Origin: Chloroflexia bacterium
Lineage (GTDB): Bacteria; Chloroflexota; Chloroflexia; Thermomicrobiales; UBA6265
DNA length: 7,970 nucleotides
Direction: 5' to 3'
Assembly: GCA_013698285.1 (NCBI GenBank)
Contig: JACCVE010000203.1
Span: 1-7,970 of the forward strand
Below, piece after piece: positions 1-5,252 of the stretch (its first letter is position 1; each line of letters starts with the position of its first letter). The notes below the pieces were generated by a model that saw only the letters and a program-made list of their open reading frames with translations, was not told where the DNA came from and did no database searches. Made by a program: the position numbers and the translations under genes.

Positions 1-35
1 GCACGAGGGTCATCGCGACGCGACGACCCTCGTGC
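1..35 (-). terminator. Hairpin downstream of the cupredoxin gene, possible terminator
   Basis: Bases 1-11 are the exact reverse complement of 25-35. After one A/C mismatch (12/24), bases 13-16 pair with 20-23, leaving a GAC loop at 17-19. The result is a stem of 15 pairs plus one mismatch. It lies about 50 bp downstream of the stop of the leftward cupredoxin gene, where a terminator is expected. No T-run is visible on the right side, and the left side is outside the window, so factor-independent termination cannot be confirmed. It could also serve a gene arriving from the left. Confidence 0.4.
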
Positions 36-61
36 CGGTCCAGGTATCCAATCCGTGGGTG

Positions 62-78
62 TCGCCCCAGTGGGGCGA
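62..78 (-). terminator. Short GC hairpin just after the cupredoxin stop
   Basis: Bases 62-68 (TCGCCCC) pair exactly with 72-78 (GGGGCGA) around the loop AGT. The hairpin begins 8 bases beyond the stop codon of the leftward cupredoxin gene. It has no T-tract, so it may be a pause or 3'-end-protecting structure that works together with the larger hairpin at 1-35. Confidence 0.35.
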
Positions 79-86
79 GCCCCGGT

Positions 87-908
87 CTAGGTCACGATCA
101 CCGTGCCGGCCATATTGCCGTGGAACTCGCAGAAGTACTCGAAGGTGCCCGCCTCGGTGAAGGTGTAGGTGAACTCGTCACCTTCCCGCAACGTCTCGGA
201 TTGGAAGTCATCACCGCCGGGGAGCGACGTCACCGTGTGCGGCGCGGAGTCGTTGTTGACCCAGCGCACCGTCGTCCCGACCGCGACCTCCAACGTCCCC
301 TCGCCGAAGGCGAAGTCCACGATCTCGACGGTCACCTCGTCGCCGGACGCCGCGGGAGAGGCGGCCGGAGATGCCGCCGGGGTCCCGGCCGCGCCGCCGT
401 CATCGCCTGCCGCCTGGGTCAGGTAGAACTCGACATCGGTGCTGTCGTCCGCGATGCGCAGGATGGCGACGCCGCTCAGGCCGGAATCGTTCAACTCGCC
501 CAGGCCGATGACCAGTTCACCGTCGAGGACGACCCCGCCGACATCGCCGCAGGCGACGTAGGTGCCCATGTCGTCGGCCCCCATGTGGACATTGAGGGCG
601 TGCGCGTCCAGGAGGAGTTCGTCCAACGTGGTCTCGATCGTGGTCGTGCTGGTCGTCACGACCAGCGACGGGGCGGTCCCTTCATCCTCGCCCTCTGGCT
701 GCGTCGCGTCGGTCAGCGGGAACTCGACTTCTCCGAGCTCGTCGCAGGTCCCGGCGTGGATATGGGCGGGGTACGGTCCCGCCCCGGCTTGGTCGTCCTG
801 CACGGCGGCCCGGACCGAGTGGCCACCCGGGGCCATGATGGCGGCCATCAACAAGACGGCACACGCGACGAAGCGAACGGACGGGGTGCGACGCGTGTCC
901 TGTACCAT
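87..908 (-). CDS. Secreted two-domain cupredoxin (type-1 copper) protein
   Basis: The product is 273 aa and is predicted to be an exported blue-copper protein for electron transfer or copper handling. Residues 1-35 look like a Sec signal peptide: basic start, hydrophobic stretch at about 11-27, and a V-R-A-A cleavage site. Residues about 40-165 form a second domain with paired Cys (C55, C120) and His (H49, H51), of a kind often fused to cupredoxins; I cannot assign it a function. Residues 166-190 are a flexible linker with three PAAS repeats (177-188). Residues 191-273 are a plastocyanin-like domain with the full type-1 ligand set H224, C260, H263 and M266 (motif YFCEFHGNM at the C-terminus). 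I chose the ATG at 908 because AGGAGG (915-920) sits 6 bases upstream and the signal peptide starts there. The frame stays open to 1091, but that part looks non-coding. The gene is transcribed away from the transporter operon. The cupredoxin call is firm; the partner is unknown. Confidence 0.9.
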   Translation of the reverse strand: MVQDTRRTPSVRFVACAVLLMAAIMAPGGHSVRAAVQDDQAGAGPYPAHIHAGTCDELGEVEFPLTDATQPEGEDEGTAPSLVVTTSTTTIETTLDELLLDAHALNVHMGADDMGTYVACGDVGGVVLDGELVIGLGELNDSGLSGVAILRIADDSTDVEFYLTQAAGDDGGAAGTPAASPAASPAASGDEVTVEIVDFAFGEGTLEVAVGTTVRWVNNDSAPHTVTSLPGGDDFQSETLREGDEFTYTFTEAGTFEYFCEFHGNMAGTVIVT

Positions 909-966
909 GCTCGGCCTCCTCTTCGTGATCGTGAGCGGCGCCGGTGCCAGCCTGGCCCGACCCCGC

Positions 967-975
967 ATCCTAGCA
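967..975 (-). promoter_or_regulatory. Possible extended -10 promoter for the cupredoxin gene
   Basis: Read on the minus strand, this site is TGCTAGGAT: a TG-n extension followed by TAGGAT (4 of 6 matches to TATAAT). It lies about 60 bases upstream of the cupredoxin ATG. No convincing -35 hexamer is found 16-18 bases further upstream, which an extended -10 can tolerate. The support is one short motif, so confidence is low. Confidence 0.3.
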
Positions 976-1090
976 CCCTCCGTCCGGGACGGGGCCACGC
1001 GAGAGGGCCAAGCGTGATCCCGCCTTCGACCGGCACGATGCCGGAGAAGCCCCCCCTTCTCGACTGCTCGAAGCCGGCGGGAACCGATCA

Positions 1091-1108
1091 ACCGGTGGTA
1101 TCACCGGT
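1091..1108. promoter_or_regulatory. 18-bp palindrome, candidate operator
   Basis: ACCGGTG (1091-1097) is followed by a 4-base centre and the exact reverse complement CACCGGT (1102-1108). The two central bases (TA) are also self-complementary, so 16 of 18 positions are symmetric. It sits between the two divergent promoters, about 180 bp from the cupredoxin start and about 165 bp upstream of the rightward -35. This is the size and symmetry of a dimeric helix-turn-helix regulator site, but no regulator gene is present nearby to pair with it. Confidence 0.4.
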
Positions 1109-1238
1109 CCCTCTGTCTTCTCGCCTCACGCGAGACCTCATCGGCCCGTACGTTCGTGAGAAGGCGCGCCAGGCGGTGGCCCTCCGGGTGTGGTGCGTCG
1201 CTCCGCCGGGCCGTCCGATGGCATCGTCCCGGCCCTCA

Positions 1239-1253
1239 GGCGCTCCGAGCGCC
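1239..1253. promoter_or_regulatory. Inverted repeat just upstream of the operon -35
   Basis: GGCGCT (1239-1244) and AGCGCC (1248-1253) are exact reverse complements around CCG. The repeat ends 19 bases before the TTGACG -35 candidate of the transporter operon, a usual place for an activator or repressor site. Short GC-rich repeats like this arise easily by chance in DNA of this composition. Confidence 0.2.
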
Positions 1254-1272
1254 CGGATCGCCGGGGCGCCGG

Positions 1273-1301
1273 TTGACGGGTCCGGTGGCCGTTGCTACGC
1301 T
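1273..1301 (+). promoter_or_regulatory. Sigma-70-like promoter of the transporter operon
   Basis: TTGACG (1273-1278; 5 of 6 matches to TTGACA) is separated by exactly 17 bases from TACGCT (1296-1301; matches the T, A and final T of TATAAT). Transcription would begin near 1308 and give a leader of about 110 bases before the binding-protein ATG. The spacing and the -35 are good. The -10 is weak but typical of high-GC bacteria. Confidence 0.55.
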
Positions 1302-1362
1302 GGCACATCCGTGGTCCTGGCCCGGTCGAGATGTGCTGCCCGGCTCGGCTCACGACGATGGA

Positions 1363-1388
1363 GTGCCCACGCCGATTGGAATGGGCAC
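1363..1388 (+). promoter_or_regulatory. Leader stem-loop upstream of the binding-protein ribosome site
   Basis: GTGCCCA (1363-1369) pairs exactly with TGGGCAC (1382-1388). Inside a 2x2 internal loop, bases 1372-1373 pair with 1378-1379, closing a GATT tetraloop. The stem ends 15 bases before the AAGGAG ribosome site (1404-1409), so it does not cover that site. It could stabilise the 5' end of the message or hold a regulatory contact. It matches no riboswitch class I recognise. Confidence 0.35.
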
Positions 1389-1417
1389 GGGAACCCGCGA
1401 GCGAAGGAGACTGCGTC

Positions 1418-3091
1418 ATGCCTCGTCCGACCCGCCGATCACCAGCCGATGACGCCGCCCGCCTCTCCCGCCGGACGTTGGTCGGCGGGGCCGCCGCCGT
1501 GGCCGCCCTGGCCGTGGCCGGGACGAACGACGGGGCGATGGCCGCCGGGTCCGGACCGCGACCGGGCGAGTTCTCCCGCCTCCAGGCCGAGGGGACGATC
1601 CTGATCGGTACCCTGGGCGAAGCCAAGACGATCAACCCATTCCAGTCCGACGAGTCCGAGGGCGACTGGCGCTGCAAGATGCTCTACGACGAGTTCGTCC
1701 GGCCCGACCCCGAGACCTACGCTGCGACGCCCGGCCTCGCCGCTTCCTGGGACATTCAGGATTTGGTGATCACCTTCACGATCCAACCGAACGCAACTTT
1801 CTCCGACGGCTCCGACGTGACTGCCGAGGACGTCAAGTTCACCCTGGAAGGGTTCCTCGACCCCCAGACGGCGTCGCCGCGGGCGGTGAAGTTCGAGAAG
1901 ATCGCCGGCGCCCCGGCCGCGGGCGGCACCATGCCGGCCGAGGGGATCTCTGGCATCGAGGTGGTCGACCCGAAAACGGTCCGGATCACGCTGGCCGAAC
2001 CAGATGCGGCGTTCCTCTATAACATGCGCTACCTCTTCGTCGTGCCTCGGGCCAAGCTGGAGGACAAAGACCTCAGCGCCGCCTCGACCGACCCGTTCTT
2101 CCAGTCACCGATCGGTGCCGGCCCCTACACCTTTGAGAGATGGAGTGTTGGTGCGGACTTCGTTGCCACGGCCAATCCGAACTTCTGGGAGGGTGCGCCG
2201 GAGATCGCCGGGTTCACCCACCGGACGATCCCAGATTCCTCCGCCCTGGTCAGCGCCCTCCAGGCCGGTGACATCGATGGCTCGCTCTACGCGGCCCCGA
2301 CCTTGGCATCGGACCTGGAGGCGGACCCGAACCTGACGATCCTCGTGCCGCCCTTCGGTTCCCCGAACGGGACGCTGTTCAATTGCCGCGTGGCACCGCT
2401 CGATAACCCCTCCGTGCGCCGGGCGATCGCGATGGCGGTCAACGTGCCGGAATACGTCTCGTCCTCGTTGCTCGGCCTCGGCGACGCCGGGCTCGGACCG
2501 ATCGCTCCCGACAGTTGGGCCCACGACCCCAGCCTCGAGCCCATCCCGTTCGACCAGGCCCAAGCGCAGGCGCTGCTCACCGAGGCCGGGGTCGGCGAGA
2601 TCGAGCTCTCGATGCTCTGTAACGCGGGGAATGTCCTGCGCGAGGACTGGCTGATCCGCAGCCAGGCCGACCTGGCGTCCGTCGGCATCACCTTGAATGT
2701 CGAATTCATCGAGTGGGCATCGCTGGTCGAGCGCGTCACCGAGACGCGCGATTTCGAGCTGATCGGAGCCGACTTCGCCGGGGTGACGGCCGAACCGAGC
2801 GAACTCTTCGAGCAGTTCCACTCGACCTCGTCCCAGAACCACACCGGGTACGCCAACACTGAACTGGACGAACTGCTGGCCCAGGCTCGGGAGACCCTCG
2901 ACCAGGAGGCGGCCAAGCCGATCTACGCCGAGATCCAGCGCATCCTGATGCAGGATGTCCCGTTCCACTGGGCCTGGTACCGGCCGTTCATCCATGTCAT
3001 CCGCAACGACTACTCCGGGTACACCGGCAGCAACCTCGAAGGCGGCCTGTTCCGGACGCTGCCGAGCATGACGGGCAGCCCGACCGTCTAG
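1418..3091 (+). CDS. ABC transporter substrate-binding protein, peptide/nickel (SBP family 5) type
   Basis: The 557-aa product is the extracytoplasmic solute receptor of an ABC importer, of the DppA/OppA family (SBP_bac_5), which binds peptides and also nickel, opines or other small solutes. Residues 17-22 (SRRTLV) form a twin-arginine motif, followed by a hydrophobic Ala/Val/Leu stretch (22-35) and a likely A-M-A cleavage site near 42, so export should be by the Tat route. There is no lipobox Cys. The mature part has the family hallmarks: GTLGEAKTINPF near 64-75, then a FSDGSDVTAEDVKFTLE stretch, and a C-terminal region ending near FHWAWYRPF. Length is normal for the family. The ATG at 1418 is chosen because AAGGAG (1404-1409) lies 8 bases upstream and the Tat motif follows; the frame is open further upstream but would run through the promoter. 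It is the first gene of the operon. The substrate cannot be read from sequence. Confidence 0.93.
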   Translation: MPRPTRRSPADDAARLSRRTLVGGAAAVAALAVAGTNDGAMAAGSGPRPGEFSRLQAEGTILIGTLGEAKTINPFQSDESEGDWRCKMLYDEFVRPDPETYAATPGLAASWDIQDLVITFTIQPNATFSDGSDVTAEDVKFTLEGFLDPQTASPRAVKFEKIAGAPAAGGTMPAEGISGIEVVDPKTVRITLAEPDAAFLYNMRYLFVVPRAKLEDKDLSAASTDPFFQSPIGAGPYTFERWSVGADFVATANPNFWEGAPEIAGFTHRTIPDSSALVSALQAGDIDGSLYAAPTLASDLEADPNLTILVPPFGSPNGTLFNCRVAPLDNPSVRRAIAMAVNVPEYVSSSLLGLGDAGLGPIAPDSWAHDPSLEPIPFDQAQAQALLTEAGVGEIELSMLCNAGNVLREDWLIRSQADLASVGITLNVEFIEWASLVERVTETRDFELIGADFAGVTAEPSELFEQFHSTSSQNHTGYANTELDELLAQARETLDQEAAKPIYAEIQRILMQDVPFHWAWYRPFIHVIRNDYSGYTGSNLEGGLFRTLPSMTGSPTV

Positions 3092-3100
3092 ACACTCCCT

Positions 3101-3134
3101 GGCCGGTGCGGTCCCGGATGGGGCTGCACCGGTC
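3101..3134 (+). other. Intercistronic stem-loop between the binding-protein and permease genes
   Basis: Every base from 3101 to 3115 pairs with 3134 back to 3120 (12 Watson-Crick and three G-U pairs) around the loop GGAT. The structure starts 9 bases after the binding-protein stop and ends 13 bases before the GGGAGG ribosome site of the permease. No T-run follows, so it is not a classical terminator. In known importer operons (for example malE-malF) intercistronic hairpins protect the upstream message from 3' decay, so that the binding protein is made in excess over the permeases. The same role is inferred here. Confidence 0.6.
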
Positions 3135-3162
3135 CGGCTGACATGGCGGGAGGAACCGTGCC

Positions 3163-4134
3163 ATGACGAGCGCGACCACGGCCTACCTGGTCCGGCGAGT
3201 GCTCCTGCTCATCCCGCTGATGCTCGGCTTGAGCATGCTGATGTTCGGCCTGATCCATGCCGCGCCGGGCGACCCGGTCGTTGCCCTGCTTGGGCCACGG
3301 GCCGCCGCCGACCCCCGTGTCATGGACCAGGCCCGCGAGAACTATGGGCTGAATGATCCCCTCCCGCTCCAGTACTTCACCTGGCTGGGCAACGTCGTAC
3401 AGGGAGACCTTGGTCGCTCGTATGCCTTCAACAATGTCCCGGTCCTGGACCTGCTCGGGGAGAGAGCGTGGGCAACGATCCAACTCCAGGGCGTGGCGTT
3501 GTTCTTGGCCCTGCTGATCGCCGTGCCGGTCGGCATTCTCTCCGCGACGCGGCAGTACTCCCCGACCGACAATGCCGTCACGGTCGGTTCGTTCATCGGC
3601 CTGGCGCTGCCGAACTTTTGGCTGGCCCTGCTCCTCCAGATCTGGCTGGCGGTGGAGTTGGGCTGGTTGCCGGTGCTGAGCGCCGGTCAGGGCTCCGTAC
3701 CCTGGCCCCAGCGGTTGGAATACTTCGTGATGCCGGTGATGGTCGCGGCGCTGCCCAGCGTGGCCTACTTCGCCCGGTTCATGCGGTCGGCAATGCTCGA
3801 GGTGGTTGGCCAGGATTTCGTCAGGGTCGCCCACGCCAAGGGACTGCCGCCCCGCCGGGTCCTGTACCGCCACGCCCTGCGCAACGCCCTGATCCCGATG
3901 GTCACCGTGGTCGGCCTCCAACTGCCCCAGATCCTGAGCGGGGCGGTGATCATCGAGCAGATCTTCGCCTGGCCCGGCCTCGGTGATCTGGCCTACGGCG
4001 CCATCACCCGCCGCGACTACCCGGTGATCCTCGGAGTGACTCTGGTCGCGGGTTTCGCGGTGATGGTCGCCAGCGTAATCACCGACTTCGTCTATGTCCT
4101 GGTCGACCCGAGGGTGAAGCTCACCGGCTCGTAG
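3163..4134 (+). CDS. ABC transporter permease, DppB type
   Basis: This 323-aa inner-membrane subunit of a dipeptide/oligopeptide-type importer has the usual DppB length (310-340 aa). The N-terminus (residues 8-33) has the first membrane helix, followed by the typical APGDP turn (34-38) and an external segment ending in GDLGRSY (81-87). Further helices lie at about 107-126, 137-168, 187-206, 243-264 and 288-314. The cytoplasmic EAA-type loop that docks to the ATPase is seen at 222-241 (VAHAKGLPPRRVLYRHALRN), and the end is the characteristic DPRVKL. The ATG has GGGAGG (3148-3153) 9 bases upstream. It follows the binding-protein gene by 71 bases, most of them a stem-loop, and the next permease gene begins 14 bases after its stop. 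The family is certain; the substrate is not known. Confidence 0.94.
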   Translation: MTSATTAYLVRRVLLLIPLMLGLSMLMFGLIHAAPGDPVVALLGPRAAADPRVMDQARENYGLNDPLPLQYFTWLGNVVQGDLGRSYAFNNVPVLDLLGERAWATIQLQGVALFLALLIAVPVGILSATRQYSPTDNAVTVGSFIGLALPNFWLALLLQIWLAVELGWLPVLSAGQGSVPWPQRLEYFVMPVMVAALPSVAYFARFMRSAMLEVVGQDFVRVAHAKGLPPRRVLYRHALRNALIPMVTVVGLQLPQILSGAVIIEQIFAWPGLGDLAYGAITRRDYPVILGVTLVAGFAVMVASVITDFVYVLVDPRVKLTGS

Positions 4135-4148
4135 GGAGCGGGTGCGAC

Positions 4149-5120
4149 GTGGCGGGAGGGCCGATGGCCGGGACAGGAGCGGGAATGGGACGGGCGGAGA
4201 TCGCGCCGGTCGCCGCGGCGGCGGAACTGTCCGGGGAGGCGACACGGCGGTCGGCCCTGCTGGAGCGGGTCGGGAGCCAGCGTCGCTACCCCGTGGTGCG
4301 GAGATTCCTCCGCAACCGGTTAGCGGTGGCGGGCCTGGTCGTGATCGTCCTGCTCTACGCCGCCGCCCTCGCCGCCCCGCTGATCCAGCGCTACGACGAG
4401 AACACGCTGACGCCGGGGCTGCGGAACCAGCCGCCCTCGGCCGAGCACTGGGCGGGCACCGACCGCAATACCCGCGACTCCTGGGCCCGCCTGGTGGTCG
4501 GCGGGCGCGTCTCGCTGGCGGCGGGGTTCGCGGCGGTCGTCATGGTGATGACGATCGGGATCACCCTCGGCGCCATGGCCGGGTTCTTCGGCGGCATCGT
4601 CGACCAGCTCGTGATGCGGACCACCGACGTCCTGCTCTCCGTCCCCCTGATCCTGCTCCTGATCACCGCCGCCTCCCTGTTCCAACCAAGCCTGGTCACC
4701 ACCATCGCGGTGATCGGCTGCACCTCCTGGCCCGGCACCGCCCGCCTGGTCCGGGGCCAGTTCCTGTCGCTCAAGAGCCAGGAGTACATCACGGCAGCCC
4801 GGGCCATCGGCGCGGCCCCGGGCCGGATCATGGCCCGCCACCTGTTCCCGAACACCCTGGCCGTGATCATCGTCCAGGCCACCATCTGGCTCTCCTACGC
4901 GATCTTGCTGGAAGCCAGCCTGAGCTACCTCGGCCTCGGCGTCCAGATCCCGACGCCCTCGTGGGGCAACATGCTCCAGGACGGCCAGCGCGATCTCCAA
5001 TCCGGCGCCTGGTGGCTGACCCTCTTCCCCGGGCTGGCGATCTTCCTGACGGTCCTCTCCTTCAATCTGATGGGCGATGGCCTGCGTGATGCGCTCGACC
5101 CTCGACACCGCCAGCGATGA
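4149..5120 (+). CDS. ABC transporter permease, DppC type
   Basis: This is the second membrane subunit of the importer and should form a heterodimer with the preceding DppB-type protein. The product is 323 aa. A cytoplasmic N-terminal tail of about 55 residues is followed by the first helix (58-79), then the family motif HWAGTDRNTRDSWARLVVGG (100-119). In that motif the Gly usual in GTDxxGRD is Thr108. Helices follow at about 121-150, 160-178, 182-200, 236-256 and 287-308. The EAA-type loop lies at 212-235, and the C-terminus is the usual NLMGDGLRDALDPR. The start is uncertain. The GTG at 4149 has GGGAG 10 bases upstream; ATGs at 4164 (GGGAGGG, spacing 3) and 4185 (AGGAG, spacing 5) are in frame and equally plausible. 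The choice changes only the disordered tail. No dppD/dppF-like ATPase gene follows. Confidence 0.92.
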   Translation: MAGGPMAGTGAGMGRAEIAPVAAAAELSGEATRRSALLERVGSQRRYPVVRRFLRNRLAVAGLVVIVLLYAAALAAPLIQRYDENTLTPGLRNQPPSAEHWAGTDRNTRDSWARLVVGGRVSLAAGFAAVVMVMTIGITLGAMAGFFGGIVDQLVMRTTDVLLSVPLILLLITAASLFQPSLVTTIAVIGCTSWPGTARLVRGQFLSLKSQEYITAARAIGAAPGRIMARHLFPNTLAVIIVQATIWLSYAILLEASLSYLGLGVQIPTPSWGNMLQDGQRDLQSGAWWLTLFPGLAIFLTVLSFNLMGDGLRDALDPRHRQR

Positions 5121-5252
5121 CCGGCCGAACGACACCGACGGGGTGACGGCGGCGGTCCTGCCGGGAACCGAACGACCCCCGCAGCGGGTGAACACCCATG
5201 ACGATGATCGCCCGGTAAGCGGCCGAGCGATGACGGGAGAGGAGACCAACCG

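Larger units (their letters stand above)
909..1417. other. Divergent intergenic region between the cupredoxin gene and the transporter operon
   Basis: About 510 bp lie between two divergent start codons. Open frames cross it on both strands, but their translations are Arg/Pro-rich without recognisable domains, as expected of chance frames in GC-rich DNA. The stretch contains a rightward promoter candidate (1273-1301), a leftward extended -10 candidate (967-975), a palindrome (1091-1108), an inverted repeat (1239-1253) and a leader hairpin (1363-1388). I see no tRNA, no known riboswitch and no small gene that I can support. Confidence 0.6.

Noticed and set aside
909..1091. Upstream extension of the cupredoxin reading frame by 61 residues
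   Set aside because: The extension is Arg-rich and domain-free, would bury the signal peptide inside the protein, and ignores the AGGAGG site placed 6 bases before the ATG at 908.
1292..1417. Upstream TTG start for the binding protein
   Set aside because: It would start inside the promoter candidate and add 42 residues before the Tat signal. The ATG at 1418 has a good ribosome site.
120..1604. Long plus-strand open frame of 494 codons opposite the cupredoxin gene
   Set aside because: Its translation is Arg/Gly/Pro-rich with no domain, it covers the intergenic region and promoter, and it lies antisense to a clearly coding gene. It is a product of high GC content.
3088..4245. Long minus-strand open frame of 385 codons opposite the first permease gene
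   Set aside because: It is rich in His, Gln, Asp and Arg, as expected from the complement of hydrophobic membrane codons, and has no recognisable domain. The opposite strand encodes a full DppB-type permease. The same applies to the 481-codon minus frame at 4320-5765.
5121..5252. Gap between the second permease and the hydrolase as a terminator or new promoter
   Set aside because: Only 4-bp stems (around 5178-5197) and no good -35/-10 pair were found. I treat the hydrolase as part of the operon, with the 132-base gap as a mild reservation.
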